In this document: in pieces, positions 37,886 through 47,123 of the stretch
How the letters are laid out: each line of letters begins with the position of its first letter
Position numbering within the stretch: position 1 is the first letter of the stretch
Source: an uncultured Acetobacteraceae bacterium
GTDB lineage: Bacteria > Pseudomonadota > Alphaproteobacteria > Acetobacterales > Acetobacteraceae
Reading direction: 5' to 3'
Length of the DNA stretch: 64,000 nt
Assembly (NCBI GenBank): GCA_903907955.1
Contig: CAIVPZ010000091.1
Coordinates: 1-64,000 of the forward strand
The notes under the pieces: model-generated
Seen by the model: only the letters and a program-made list of their open reading frames with translations
What the model was told of the DNA's origin: nothing
Databases searched by the model: none
Made by a program: the position numbers and the translations under genes

Positions 37886-39082
37886 CTAACCCGGCTTGCC
37901 GGCGGCCAGGATGGTCACCGGCATGGCCGTTCGCCACACATCGAACCGCCCCAGTTGCCCGGCATGCGCCACCGCCAGCCGGGTCAGCGTTCCGCCGATG
38001 CGCGCCTGCCACGTTGTCAGCAGCGCCTCGCTTTGCAAGGTCACCGCGTTGGCCACCAGCCGGCCGCCGGGACGCAGCGCCTGCCAGCAGGTTTCCAGCA
38101 CCCCCGCGACGGTCACGCCGCCGCCGATGAACACGGCGTCCGGCGTTGCCAGCCCGGCCAGCGCTTCGGGGGCGCTGCCGGCCACCAGATGCAGGCCCGG
38201 CACCCCCAGCGCGTCGCGGTTATGCGCGATCAGCGCCTGGCGCGACTCGTCGGCCTCGATGGCGATGGCGCGGCAGGACGGATGGCAGCGCATCCATTCG
38301 ATGCCGATCGAGCCGCTGCCGGCGCCGACATCCCACAGCAGCTCCCCCGGCAGCGGCGCCAGGAGGGCGAGCGTCACCGCGCGCACGTCGCGCTTGGTGA
38401 GCTGCCCGTCATGCCGGTAGGCGTCGTCCGGCAGGCCGGCCAGCCCCGACCGGCAAGGCCCACCCTGGCATTCCACCGCCATCACCAGCAGCCCGGCGCA
38501 TTGCGCGTGCGGCCAGTCGGCGGCGCTGCTCTCCAGCCGCCGCTCCCGCGCACCGCCCATGTGTTCGAGCACCACCAGCCGGCTCGCGCCGAAGCCGCCA
38601 TCGCGCAGCAGGCGCGCCAGCCGCGCCGGGTCGCCGCCGCCGCCGGCCAGCACCAGCAGCCGGGCGCCGGGATGCAGGTGGCGGTGCACCTGCTCCAGCG
38701 GGCGGCCGGTGGCGCTGAGCACCAGCACCTCCTGCAGCGGCCAGCCGAGCCGGGCGGCAGCCAGCGAGGCGGCGGAGGGGGCCGGCAGCACCCGCATCTC
38801 CACCGCCGGCAGCAGCCGCGCCAGCGTCGCGCCGACGCCCCAGAACATCGGGTCGCCGCTGGCCAGCACGCATACCGGCCGGCCGCGCCGCGCCAGCACC
38901 GGTTCGGCGGAGAACGGACTCGGCCAGGCCAGACGTTCCTGTCCCGGCACGCCGGGCACCATGGCGAGGTGGCGCGGCCCGCCGATCAGCACCGCAGCGT
39001 CGGCGATCGCCGCCCGCGCAGCGGTGCCCAGGCCGTCCATGCCGTCCTCGCCGATGCCCACCACGGTGAGCCATGCCGTCAT
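37886..39082 (-). CDS. cobL: Precorrin-6Y C5,15-methyltransferase (decarboxylating) CobL
   Basis: 398 residues, a fusion of CbiE and CbiT: the N-terminal SAM-dependent tetrapyrrole methylase ([35 protein letters not shown]) and the C-terminal Rossmann methyltransferase/decarboxylase ([31 protein letters not shown]). It methylates C5 and C15 and decarboxylates the acetate side chain in aerobic cobalamin synthesis. Start chosen at MTAWLTVVG; divergent from cobH-cobJ with 103 bp between. Confidence 0.95.
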   Translation of the reverse strand: MTAWLTVVGIGEDGMDGLGTAARAAIADAAVLIGGPRHLAMVPGVPGQERLAWPSPFSAEPVLARRGRPVCVLASGDPMFWGVGATLARLLPAVEMRVLPAPSAASLAAARLGWPLQEVLVLSATGRPLEQVHRHLHPGARLLVLAGGGGDPARLARLLRDGGFGASRLVVLEHMGGARERRLESSAADWPHAQCAGLLVMAVECQGGPCRSGLAGLPDDAYRHDGQLTKRDVRAVTLALLAPLPGELLWDVGAGSGSIGIEWMRCHPSCRAIAIEADESRQALIAHNRDALGVPGLHLVAGSAPEALAGLATPDAVFIGGGVTVAGVLETCWQALRPGGRLVANAVTLQSEALLTTWQARIGGTLTRLAVAHAGQLGRFDVWRTAMPVTILAAGKPG

Positions 39083-39185
39083 GGTCGCTGCTCCCTCCGC
39101 CCGCTGCCGGCGGTGATAGGGGAATGCCGCCGCCGGCGAAACCGTGCTAGCCGGTGCGTCCGTCTCCCCAGTTCCGGACCGTCCC

Positions 39186-39812
39186 ATGATCGACTACCGC
39201 CGCGACGCGCACGATATCTACGCCCGCTCCTTCGCCATCATCCGTGCCGAGGCCGATCTGGCGCGCATTCCGCCCGACCTGGAGAAGCTCGCGGTGCGGC
39301 TGGCGCATGCCAGCGGCATGCCGGACGTGATCGACGACCTGCTGTTCTCGCCCGGCGCCGGCACCGCCGGCCGGGCGGCGCTGGCCGCCGGCGCGCCGGT
39401 GCTGTGCGATTGCCGGATGGTCGATGTCGGCATCACCCGCGCCCGCCTGCGCGCCGGCAACCAGGTGATCTGCACGCTGAACGACCCCGAAGTGCCCGAA
39501 CTGGCCAGGCGGATCGGCAACACCCGCTCGGCGGCGGCGGTGGATTTGTGGCAGCCGCACCTCGCCGGCGCGGTGGTGGCGATCGGCAATGCGCCGACCG
39601 CGCTTTACCGGCTGCTCGAACTGCTCGACGCCGGCGCGCCGAAGCCGGCGCTGATCATCGGCGTGCCGGTGGGCTTCGTCGGCGCGGCGGAATCGAAGGC
39701 GGCGCTGGCGGCGGACAGTCGCGGCGTGCCGTTCGTCACCGTGCGCGGCCGGCGCGGCGGCAGCGCCATGGCGGGCGCGGCGGTGAACGCGCTGGCGATG
39801 GAGCACGAATAG
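39186..39812 (+). CDS. cobH: Precorrin-8X methylmutase CobH
   Basis: 208 residues: [20 protein letters not shown] start, [21 protein letters not shown], catalytic His in that HASG element, [18 protein letters not shown] and [16 protein letters not shown]. It moves a methyl group from C11 to C12 to give hydrogenobyrinate. The cobJ ATG follows directly after its TAG stop, so these two form an operon. Confidence 0.96.
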   Translation: MIDYRRDAHDIYARSFAIIRAEADLARIPPDLEKLAVRLAHASGMPDVIDDLLFSPGAGTAGRAALAAGAPVLCDCRMVDVGITRARLRAGNQVICTLNDPEVPELARRIGNTRSAAAVDLWQPHLAGAVVAIGNAPTALYRLLELLDAGAPKPALIIGVPVGFVGAAESKAALAADSRGVPFVTVRGRRGGSAMAGAAVNALAMEHE

Positions 39813-40598
39813 ATGCCGCAAGGCCGGCTGGCGGTGGTGGGCCTCGGCCCCGGCGATGCCGCGCTGATGGCCCCGGCCGCGCGGGCGGAGCTGGACCGCG
39901 CCCAGGACATCGTCGGCTACACCACCTATGTGCGGCTGGCCGGTCCGTTCGCGCCCGGCCAGATCGTGCACGAATCGGACAACCGCCACGAGTTGCAGCG
40001 GGCGCGCGCGGCGTTCGCGCTGGCGGCGCAGGGGCGACGGGTGGCGGTGGTGTCCTCCGGCGACCCCGGCGTGTTCGCCATGGCGGCGGCGGTGCTGGAA
40101 GTGCTGGACACGACGGACGATCCGGGGTGGCGGGCGGTGGAACTGGCGATCCTGCCCGGCATTTCGGCCGCCCAGGCGGCGGCGGCGCTGGCTGGCGCGC
40201 CGCTCGGGCATGATTTCTGCGTGGTTTCCCTGTCGGACAACCTCAAGCCGTGGGAGGTGATCGAGCGGCGGCTGGAGGCGGCGGCGGCGGCGGATTTCGT
40301 GCTGGCACTGTACAATCCCGTGTCGCTGGCGCGGCCCTGGCAGTTCGACCGCGCGCTCGATCTGCTGCGCCGCCACCGTGCAGCGGCCACGCCGGTGGTG
40401 CTGGGCCGCGATGTCGGCCGGCCCGGCGAGTCGCTGACCGTCACCAGCATCGGCGCAATGCGGGCGGCGGCGGTGGACATGCGCACGGTGGTGATCGTCG
40501 GGTCGTCGCAGACGCGCACGGTGGCGCGGGCGGACGGCTCGTCCTGGGTGTATACGCCGCGATCCTACCGGGACGTGCCGCCGGGGGAAACCGGGTGA
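39813..40598 (+). CDS. cobJ: Precorrin-3B C17-methyltransferase CobJ
   Basis: 261 residues of the tetrapyrrole methylase family: LAVVGLGPGDAALMAPAAR, DIVGYTTYV, VAVVSSGDPGVFAMAAAVLE, ILPGISAAQAAAALAGAPLGHDFCVVSLSDNLKPW and LGRDVGRPGESLTVTS. Methylates C17 with ring contraction. No gap to cobH (the stop and start codons abut). Confidence 0.96.
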   Translation: MPQGRLAVVGLGPGDAALMAPAARAELDRAQDIVGYTTYVRLAGPFAPGQIVHESDNRHELQRARAAFALAAQGRRVAVVSSGDPGVFAMAAAVLEVLDTTDDPGWRAVELAILPGISAAQAAAALAGAPLGHDFCVVSLSDNLKPWEVIERRLEAAAAADFVLALYNPVSLARPWQFDRALDLLRRHRAAATPVVLGRDVGRPGESLTVTSIGAMRAAAVDMRTVVIVGSSQTRTVARADGSSWVYTPRSYRDVPPGETG

Positions 40599-40692
40599 CC
40601 AGTTCAGGCGGCGATGCGCTCCGCCCGAACGCCGCCTTTTTCCCGGGCGTGACCCGGGGATTGCACGGCTGCCTTCGACCGTCCGGCCTGCC

Positions 40693-41322
40693 CTATTTCT
40701 TGTCCGTGCCGCCCGGTGCCGGGGGTGCGTTCCGCTGCGCTTCGGCCAACTGGCGGCGCAGATTGTCCACCTCGTCGCGCAGTGCCGAGACTTCCTCCTC
40801 GATGTTTTCCGCCGGGCGCGGTTCGCCGCCCTCCGGGGGATGATAGAACGGCGTGAACAGGCTCATGGCACGCTCGACCATCGCCATGTTCTGCCGGCTC
40901 ACTTCATCGATGCCGAAAGGAAAGAAATTGCCCATGGTCTGCTTCACCGCGGTGCGCATCTGCTCCTGCTGATGCGCGAAGGTGGTCAGCGCCTGTTCCA
41001 GGTAGCGCGGCACCAGCGTCTGCACCGAGTTGCCGTAGAAGCCGATGAGCTGGCGGAGGAAGCCGGTGGGCAGCAGGTTGCGGCCCTTGTTTTCCTCCTC
41101 GACGATGATCTGGGTCAGCACGCTGCGGGTGATGTCGTCGCCGGTCTTGGCGTCGTAGACCACGAAATCGCGGCCCGCATGTACCATCTCGGCAAGGTTG
41201 TCGAGCGTGATATAGCTGGAGCTTTCGGTATTGTACAAGCGCCGGTTAGCGTATTTCTTGACGACGACGGGTGGCTTCTCGGTGGAAGACGCACCGCCGT
41301 TGGTCTGGGCTGCCTGCGACAT
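40693..41322 (-). CDS. phaR: Polyhydroxyalkanoate synthesis repressor PhaR
   Basis: 209 residues. PHB/PHA accumulation DNA-binding domain (VVVKKYANRRLYNTESSSYITLDNLAEM), two PHB_acc regions (TQIIVEEENKGRNLLPTGFLRQLIGFYG), and a C-terminal coiled coil. PhaR represses phasin and its own gene and is released by binding PHA granules. Divergent from a small PHA-linked gene and the PhaC-like gene at 41467-42932, which may be regulated by it. Confidence 0.95.
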   Translation of the reverse strand: MSQAAQTNGGASSTEKPPVVVKKYANRRLYNTESSSYITLDNLAEMVHAGRDFVVYDAKTGDDITRSVLTQIIVEEENKGRNLLPTGFLRQLIGFYGNSVQTLVPRYLEQALTTFAHQQEQMRTAVKQTMGNFFPFGIDEVSRQNMAMVERAMSLFTPFYHPPEGGEPRPAENIEEEVSALRDEVDNLRRQLAEAQRNAPPAPGGTDKK

Positions 41323-41466
41323 TCGTGCCCCCGGGGCGCTGGACGATGATGAAAATGGTTGGGACCGGATGGTAGCATGCGGCGCCGCAACATCCAAAAC
41401 TCTGTCCGCCCTGCTATGGTGCGCCCTGGCCGGGCTGTCGGCCCATCGCAGGAGGGTGGATGACAG

Positions 41467-41839
41467 ATGACGCCCGGCGATCGGTCCGACCCGCCCCCAG
41501 GCGATCCGGCTGGCGAGGATCTGCAGGGGCTGGCGCGCGACTGGATCACCCTGTGGCAGAGCGAACTGGCCGCGCTGGCGGTGGATCGCGAGGCGCAGGA
41601 GACCTGGCATGTGCTGCTGTCGCTGTGGGCGGGGGCGGCGGGGGGCGATGATCAGCGGCCTGCCCCGGGGGATGCCGGATGAGCCAGCCGGGCAGCGCGG
41701 CGCCGGGTCCGCTGCTGCGGCGCGGCCCGCGCCCGCTGCTGCTGCACCTGATGCTCGCGATGCTGAAGTCGAGCAGCTCCGTCAGCGCGTCGCAGACCTT
41801 GAACGGCGCCTGGCCGGGCTGGAGCGAAGCCGGGGCTGA
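41467..41839 (+). pseudogene. Small PHA-cluster protein split by a +1 frame change
   Basis: The first frame (41467-41682) encodes LQGLARDWITLWQSELAALA, VDREAQETWHVLLSLWAGAAG, then leaves sense in GGDDQRPAPGDAG before a stop. One frame over, from the G-run at about 41640-41645, the sequence continues with AMISGLPRGMPDEPAGQRG, an Ala/Pro linker and a heptad-like tail EVEQLRQRVADLERRLAGLE to 41839. One extra G in the run (six for five) would account for it. A joined protein would have about 123 residues. Small proteins of this sort accompany PHA synthase-like genes in Acetobacteraceae, as far as I recall. The tail overlaps the first 161 bases of the PhaC-like gene. Confidence 0.6.
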
Positions 41840-42932
41840 GCAGGCGCGCCGTATCGCCGAGGCGGTGCAGCACGCTGCCGGCCAGCCTGCCACCGGTCAG
41901 CCTGCCGCGTTTCCTCACGCGGTTATGATGGAAGCCTTGCGTCAGGACCGCGATCTGATCGCCGGCATCGCCGCCTATCGGCGCCATCCCTGGCGGCGCG
42001 AACTGGACGATCCGCCGGCGCTGTGGCGCGAGGGCGGCAGCCGCCTGCTGGATTTCGGCGGCGACGCCGCCGCGGGGCCGACGCTGCTGCTGGTGCCGAG
42101 CCTGGTCAACCGCGCCAGCGTGCTCGATCTCGCGCCGGGGCGGTCGATGGTGCGCTTCCTGGCCGGGCAGGGGCTGCGGGTGCTGCTGCTGGACTGGGGC
42201 TGGCCGGGCGAGCTGGAGCGGCGGTTTTCCCTTACCGACTACATCGCCGGGCGGCTGGAACGGGCGCTGATGGCGGTGGGCGGGCGGGTGGTGCTGGCCG
42301 GCTATTGCATGGGCGGGTTGCTGGCCGTCGCGGCGGCGCAGCGCCGGCCGGACCTGGTGGCGGCGCTGGCGCTGCTGGCCACCCCGTGGGACTTTCACGC
42401 CGCCGATCCCGGGCGCGCCGGCGAGATGGCCCGGCTGGTGCCGCTGCTGGAGCCGGCCATGGCCTTCGCCGGCACGCTGCCGGTCGACATGCTGCAGATG
42501 CTGTTCGCCATGCTCGACCCGTTCGGTGTCGCCGCCAAATACCGCGCTTTCGCCCGGTTGGATCAGGACGGCGCGCGCGCCCGGCTGTTCGTGGCGCTGG
42601 AGGACTGGTTGAACGACGGCGTGCCGCTGGCCGCCCCGGTGGCGCGCGAATGCCTGACCGGCTGGTACGGCGCCAACACCCCGGGGCGCGGCACCTGGAC
42701 GGTGGCCGGGCTGGCGGTTGCGCCGGCGGCGCTCGACCTGCCGTGCTTCGTCGCCGTGCCGGGGCGCGACCGCATCGTGCCGCCGGAGAGCGCCCGCCCG
42801 CTCGCCGCGGCGATCCGTGGCGCGGTGCTGCACGAGCCGGCGGCGGGGCATATCGGCATGGCGGCGGGCTCGGCGGCCGAGGCGGCGCTGTGGCGGCCGC
42901 TGCTGGGCTGGGTGCGCGGGCTGTCAGGTTAA
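41679..42932 (+). CDS. PhaC-like alpha/beta hydrolase with Cys nucleophile
   Basis: 417 residues. The nucleophile motif is GYCMGG (Cys210), as in PHA synthases (G-x-C-x-G), rather than the serine of lipases; the Asp (PGRDRIVPP, Asp364) and His (AAGHIGM, His391) complete the triad. RHPWRRELDDPPALWREGGSRLL and LLLDWGWPG fit the PhaC family, but the protein is 150-180 residues shorter than class I PhaC. May polymerise or hydrolyse hydroxyacyl-CoA; function inferred. The ATG at 41679 overlaps the small protein's out-of-frame stop as ATGA; high GC3 supports coding from the start. Confidence 0.85.
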   Translation: MSQPGSAAPGPLLRRGPRPLLLHLMLAMLKSSSSVSASQTLNGAWPGWSEAGAEQARRIAEAVQHAAGQPATGQPAAFPHAVMMEALRQDRDLIAGIAAYRRHPWRRELDDPPALWREGGSRLLDFGGDAAAGPTLLLVPSLVNRASVLDLAPGRSMVRFLAGQGLRVLLLDWGWPGELERRFSLTDYIAGRLERALMAVGGRVVLAGYCMGGLLAVAAAQRRPDLVAALALLATPWDFHAADPGRAGEMARLVPLLEPAMAFAGTLPVDMLQMLFAMLDPFGVAAKYRAFARLDQDGARARLFVALEDWLNDGVPLAAPVARECLTGWYGANTPGRGTWTVAGLAVAPAALDLPCFVAVPGRDRIVPPESARPLAAAIRGAVLHEPAAGHIGMAAGSAAEAALWRPLLGWVRGLSG

Positions 42933-42990
42933 GCGGCGCCCGGCCGGCGCTCTGCTTATACTGCCAATGCGGCCCGGCCGCTGGCCCTGG

Positions 42991-43320
42991 TCATTGGCCG
43001 CGCTGCTGAAGCACGCGGTCGGCCCAGGCTTCGAGCCGCTTTGCCTCGGTGTTCAGGGTGCCGACGCGCGCGCCGAGAGCGCCGAGATTGGCGTTGTACG
43101 ATTGCAGCGACCCGTTCAACGCCTGCACGCTGCCGCGCAGCGTGCCGAGCGCGCCGCGCCAGCCCTCGACCGCCTCGCGCTGCGCCGCCAGCGCCAGCTG
43201 CAGCGCCGCCAGTGCCCGGCGCAGCCGCTCCTGCGGGTCTTCGCGCGGCGGCGCAGCCGCGGCCGGGCGGGTGGGGAAGGGGATGACGATGGCGGTGCTC
43301 GACGGGGGCATGCGACGCAT
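42991..43320 (-). CDS. Small coiled-coil protein
   Basis: 109 residues from the Met at 43320 (MRRMPPSSTAIVIPFPTRPA), Met at 43311 also possible. A Pro/Ala-rich N-terminus leads to a long heptad-like helix (ERLRRALAALQLALAAQREAVEGWRG...LRGSVQALNGSLQSYNANLGALGARVGTLNTEAKRLEAWADRVL). No signal or TM segment. Similar short coiled-coil proteins occur in Acetobacteraceae, function unknown. Divergent from the CNNM transporter gene. Confidence 0.65.
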   Translation of the reverse strand: MRRMPPSSTAIVIPFPTRPAAAAPPREDPQERLRRALAALQLALAAQREAVEGWRGALGTLRGSVQALNGSLQSYNANLGALGARVGTLNTEAKRLEAWADRVLQQRGQ

Positions 43321-43463
43321 CTCCGCAGACGGGACGATAGTTAACAAACCATGAATCGGATCAGCGTGCGAGAGAAAAGTCGTGGATCGGCGCGGCCGGG
43401 CGGGAGGATGCCGGCGGGCGGCAGGACCTGTATGCTGTCGGTTCCTTCACTGCGATCGGGACC

Positions 43464-44762
43464 ATGGAAGCCGCACTCGACATCGCCGTCATCCTGTTGC
43501 TGATCGGTCTGAACGGCCTGTTCGCCCTCAGCGAGCTGGCCCTGGTTTCGGCCAACCGGGCGCGCCTGGACGTGATGGTGCGCAAGGGCGTGCCCGGCGC
43601 GGTGCTGGCGCGGCGCATGGCGGAGGACCCGCAACTGTTCCTGCCCACCGTGCAGGTCGGCATCACCGTGGTGGCGGTGCTGTCGGGGGTGTTCGGCGGC
43701 GCCCATGTGGCGGCGTTCCTGACTCCGGTGCTGGAGGATGTGCCGCTGCTCGCGCCGTTTGCCTCCAGCCTGTCGCTGGCGATCGTGGTGGTTGGCATCA
43801 CCTATTTTACGCTCGTGCTGGGCGAGCTGGTGCCCAAGCAACTGGCGCTGCGCGCCCCCGAGCGCACCGCCACCCGGGTGGCCCGGCCGCTGGCGGCGGT
43901 GGCGCGGGCGACCCGGCCGGTGGTGTGGGTGCTCGGCAAGTCCTCCGCCGCCGTGCTGGCGCTGTTCGGTGCCTATCGCGCGGCGCCGAAGACCATCACC
44001 GAGGAGGAGCTGAAGGCGCTGCTGGCCGAGGGCGAGCAGACCGGGGTGCTGGAGACCGGCGAGCGCGACATGATCGAGCGGGTGCTGCGGCTGGCCGACA
44101 AGCCGGTGCGCGCCATCATGACGCCGCGCACCGGGCTGACCTGGATCGACCGCACCGACCCGCCGCGCGAAATCGCCGCCACCCTGAAATCGGCGCCGCA
44201 CAGCCGCTTCGTGGTGTGCGACGGCAGCGTGGACAACGTGGTGGGGGTGGTGCAGGCCAAGGACATCCTGGACGCCATCCTGGACGGCAAGGAATTGTCG
44301 ATCGGCCCGGCGCTGCGCCAGCCGGTATACATGCCGGACACGGTGACCGCGCTGGATGCGCTGGAGCGGCTGAAATCCGACCCGCTGGGGCTGGCTCTGG
44401 TGCTGGACGAATACGGCAGCTTCGAGGGCGTGGTGACCGCGGCGGATGTACTGGAGGCGATCATCGGCGATTCCGGCGACAGCATCGCCTCACCCGGCGC
44501 GGGCGCCGAGCCGGCGGAAGGCGAGTTCGTGCTGGACGGCATGATGCCGGTGGATGAGGCGAAGGTGCGGCTGGCGCTGCCCGACCTGCCGGCGGAGGGC
44601 AGCTATCACACGGTTGCCGGGCTGCTGCTGGCGCTGCTGCGCCGGGTGCCGCGGCAGGGCGACCGGATCGTGTTCGGCGGCTGGCTGTTCGAGGTGATGG
44701 AGATGGATGGGCGGCGGGTGGACCGGGTGCGGGCGAGCCGGGAGAAGCTGGCGGAGGAGTAG
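43464..44762 (+). CDS. CNNM/CBS-pair transporter (hemolysin C / CorC-type family)
   Basis: 432 residues. DUF21/CNNM membrane domain (LLIGLNGLFALSELALVSANRARLD; ITYFTLVLGELVPKQLAL), a CBS pair (about 210-340, including VRAIMTPRTGLTWID and LVLDEYGSFEGVVT) and a C-terminal CorC_HlyC domain (FVLDGMMPVDEAKVRL...FEVMEMDGRRVDRV). Members transport Mg2+/Co2+ or modulate such transport in the inner membrane; the haemolysin name is historic. Solitary gene; weak Shine-Dalgarno GGGA before the ATG. Confidence 0.93.
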   Translation: MEAALDIAVILLLIGLNGLFALSELALVSANRARLDVMVRKGVPGAVLARRMAEDPQLFLPTVQVGITVVAVLSGVFGGAHVAAFLTPVLEDVPLLAPFASSLSLAIVVVGITYFTLVLGELVPKQLALRAPERTATRVARPLAAVARATRPVVWVLGKSSAAVLALFGAYRAAPKTITEEELKALLAEGEQTGVLETGERDMIERVLRLADKPVRAIMTPRTGLTWIDRTDPPREIAATLKSAPHSRFVVCDGSVDNVVGVVQAKDILDAILDGKELSIGPALRQPVYMPDTVTALDALERLKSDPLGLALVLDEYGSFEGVVTAADVLEAIIGDSGDSIASPGAGAEPAEGEFVLDGMMPVDEAKVRLALPDLPAEGSYHTVAGLLLALLRRVPRQGDRIVFGGWLFEVMEMDGRRVDRVRASREKLAEE

Positions 44763-45030
44763 TCGGCGGGAGGAAGCCTGGTCCGTGCAACCAACCCCAT
44801 GCGGTGACAATCGAACACCGATCTGCACAGGAACCCGGTGAATAACCCTTGAACGGTGAACTTTCAGGCGGTACCATTCCTGTCTGGGTCGCGGAGGCCC
44901 GGAGCGCGCCGCCCCGTCAGGAAATAGTCCAGTCACAGGGAGGCGGCAGCGCGGGTTGCCAACATGTCGGGAGCGTGGTCATTCCCTGACGCTCCCTCGG
45001 TTCATCGCGTTCAACCGGGAGGATGGCAAA

Positions 45031-46077
45031 ATGTGTCGTGCCTGTTTCATCGTTCCACACGACGTGCTGACCCGCCTTGCCGCAGATCTGTCGCTGTCGA
45101 ATACAATTCGTCAGAATCTGCTGCATTCCGCCCAGATCAGCAGTTTCTTCCGCACATTGCGCGATCAACACACCGCGCTGACGCAGCTCGCCATTGTCCT
45201 GCCGTTGCCGGTGCCGCGGATGCCGTTTCCGCGACTCCATTTGTTGCCGGCGGATAACGTCTTTGATTGCCATCAAACGGCGTCAACGCCGGGCGCGCCT
45301 GTGGACAATCCGGGAAGTTCCGCCGATGCCAAAGCCAAACGCGCTTTCGACCGTTCACTGTCCGTGGCAAAATTCTACTGGGATAATTTCAAGCGCGATT
45401 CCATCGACAATAACCACATGACCCTGGTTTCATCGGTTCACTATTCCACGCATTTCAACAACGCCTTCTGGAACGGCGCCCAGATGACCTACGGCGACGG
45501 CGACGACCAGCTCTTCGTGGACTTCACGCTCGGCGATGATGTGATCGGGCACGAACTGACCCACGGCGTTACGCAGCATAGTCTTGGGCTCAACTATTCG
45601 GGCGAAGCCGGGGGGCTCAACGAAAGTCTTTCGGACGTGTTCGGTTCGATGTTCCGCCAATGGGAGAAAGGCCAGACCGTCGCGCAGGCGGACTGGTTGA
45701 TCGGCGCGGATATCATGGGGCCGACGGCACAGCAGAAGGGCTACAAGTGTCTTCGCGACATGGCGGCGCCCAAATCCACCCACGCGCTCGCGGCGCAGCC
45801 GGATCACTACTATCCGGGGATTGGCAATCTCGATCCGCATTATTCCAGCGGCCCGCCCAACCTTGCCTTCTGCAAGGCGTCCATGGCAATTGGCGGAAAC
45901 AGCTGGGAGAAGGCCGGACAGGTCTGGTACCAGGCCCTCACGGGCTTCGGCCCGAGCCCGAATATGACCATGCACGATTTCGCCAGCCGGACCCGGTCCC
46001 TTGCGCAAAGCCTGTTCCCGACGGATGCTTCGGTTCATACTGCGGTTGATGGTGCTTGGACCGCTGTTGGTCTGTGA
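45031..46077 (+). CDS. Protealysin-like M4 family metalloprotease
   Basis: 348 residues with GGGAGG nine bases before the ATG. No signal peptide; a short protealysin-type propeptide (CRACFIVPHDVLTRLA... about 1-45) precedes the thermolysin fold. The zinc motif is HELTH, the third ligand Glu is in GGLNESLSDVFGSM, and the catalytic His in DPHYSSGPPNLAF. Protealysin-like proteases are secreted without a classical signal or act in the cytoplasm; some cleave actin. It is followed 46 bp later by an emfourin-like inhibitor gene, which matches the known protealysin operon type. Confidence 0.93.
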   Translation: MCRACFIVPHDVLTRLAADLSLSNTIRQNLLHSAQISSFFRTLRDQHTALTQLAIVLPLPVPRMPFPRLHLLPADNVFDCHQTASTPGAPVDNPGSSADAKAKRAFDRSLSVAKFYWDNFKRDSIDNNHMTLVSSVHYSTHFNNAFWNGAQMTYGDGDDQLFVDFTLGDDVIGHELTHGVTQHSLGLNYSGEAGGLNESLSDVFGSMFRQWEKGQTVAQADWLIGADIMGPTAQQKGYKCLRDMAAPKSTHALAAQPDHYYPGIGNLDPHYSSGPPNLAFCKASMAIGGNSWEKAGQVWYQALTGFGPSPNMTMHDFASRTRSLAQSLFPTDASVHTAVDGAWTAVGL

Positions 46078-46123
46078 GGTCCTGTCATCAGGCGGCCATG
46101 CCGGTGCCGGTGGGGAACGGATC

Positions 46124-46390
46124 ATGGGCGATGTCGTCGTTGAGGAATTCGGAGGCTTCGCCCCTGCCGGCCCCCATCTGCGGAAGGAGGGGCGCGTCGC
46201 CTGGTCCAGCCTCTCGCCGGTGGACCAGGCAAAGCTGGACGCCCTGTTCGCCGCGCGCCGGCCGGTGAATGCGAACATGGGCTACCGCCTGACACGGGAA
46301 GGGCCGAATGGTCCCGAGACGGTCGAAGCGACGGTGGACCAGGTGCCGGAGGCGCTGGTGAAGAGCGTGGCGACAACAATCATCAAATGA
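46124..46390 (+). CDS. Emfourin-like inhibitor of the M4 protease
   Basis: 88 residues from MGDVVVEEFGGFAPAGPHLR. The layout, an opening strand with GGFAP, a helix SSLSPVDQAKLDALFAARR, a YRLTREGPNGPETVEATVDQ hairpin and a closing helix VPEALVKSVATT, matches emfourin, the small protein encoded after protealysin that blocks protealysin-like proteases. The frame is open to 46001, but the upstream extension overlaps the protease gene; the 46124 start gives the usual family length. Both genes together form a protease/inhibitor pair. Confidence 0.8.
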   Translation: MGDVVVEEFGGFAPAGPHLRKEGRVAWSSLSPVDQAKLDALFAARRPVNANMGYRLTREGPNGPETVEATVDQVPEALVKSVATTIIK

Positions 46391-46440
46391 CCGTGTTCAC
46401 GCCCGCCCGGCATTGATTGCTGTTGCAGGCCTCTGGTGCA

Positions 46441-46456
46441 GGAGCCTTGCGGCTCC
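46441..46456. terminator. Short hairpin between convergent genes
   Basis: GGAGCC and GGCTCC flank TTGC, a perfect six-base stem between the emfourin-like gene and the convergent DsbA-family gene. No T-tract on either strand, so an intrinsic terminator role is only possible. Confidence 0.4.
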
Positions 46457-46496
46457 GGCCCGGGTCGGGGATGGTTTCGTCTTTCAGGCCGGCGGA

Positions 46497-47123
46497 TTAT
46501 CCCTCGGCCGCTTCCACCAGTGCCACGTCCAGCAGGCGCTCGAGCACCTCCGGCTCCTGCGCCCCGGCGATGGCGTGCCGGCCGCCGATGACGAAGCATG
46601 GCACGCCGTTGATGCCCAGCCGGTGCGCCCGCAGGTTCTCGGCATGCACCGCGTCGGTTTCGGCGTCGCTGGCCAGGAAGCTGCCTGCCGCCCTGCCGTC
46701 CAGCCCGCAGGCCACCGCCACTTCGGCCAGCACCTGGGCGTCGCCGATATCGCGCCCGTCGGTGAAATGCGCCGCGAACAGCGCCTCCACCAATTCCGTC
46801 CCGCGCCCGTAGGCGGCGGCCCAGCGCACCAGCCGGTGCGCATCCACCGAGGACGGGGTGCGGCGGATGCGGTCGAAGCGGAATTGCAGCACCTCCGCCC
46901 GGCCGATATCGGTGATCGAGGCATACAGACGCCGTGCCCGTTCCTCGCCGCCGAACTTGCGCACCACGTAATCGGCGCGCGGCAGGCCGGCGCGCGGCAT
47001 GTCCGGGTTGAGCAGGAACGGCCGCCAGACGATTTCGGTCAGCACGTCCGGCCGGCGCCGCAGCGTGCGCATCAGCCGGCGCAGCCCCAGATAGCACCAG
47101 GGGCACACCAGATCATGCACCAC
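46497..47123 (-). CDS. DsbA family oxidoreductase (FrnE-like)
   Basis: About 208 residues. The CxxC active site is HDLVCPWCYLGLRRL near the N-terminus, then a helical insertion and the closing VNG-type segment GINGVPCFVIGGRHAIAGAQEPEVLERLL (cis-Pro in GVPCF). This fits FrnE/2-hydroxychromene isomerase-like DsbA proteins of the cytoplasm. No ATG is available at the expected place; GTG at 47123 is taken, and a TTG at 47165 would add 14 residues. Divergent from the GST gene at 47295. Confidence 0.87.
   Translation of the reverse strand: MVHDLVCPWCYLGLRRLMRTLRRRPDVLTEIVWRPFLLNPDMPRAGLPRADYVVRKFGGEERARRLYASITDIGRAEVLQFRFDRIRRTPSSVDAHRLVRWAAAYGRGTELVEALFAAHFTDGRDIGDAQVLAEVAVACGLDGRAAGSFLASDAETDAVHAENLRAHRLGINGVPCFVIGGRHAIAGAQEPEVLERLLDVALVEAAEG

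Noticed and set aside
39083-39185. Cobalamin riboswitch-like words (GGTGATAGGGGAAT, GCCGGTG) between cobL and cobH
   Set aside because: The essential CCCGCxACTG core and the B12 box are not found in the right order, so only chance similarity is claimed.
44763-45030. Possible tRNA or small RNA gene before the M4 protease
   Set aside because: No T-loop or acceptor-stem pairing could be found; only the GGGAGG ribosome-binding site is supported.
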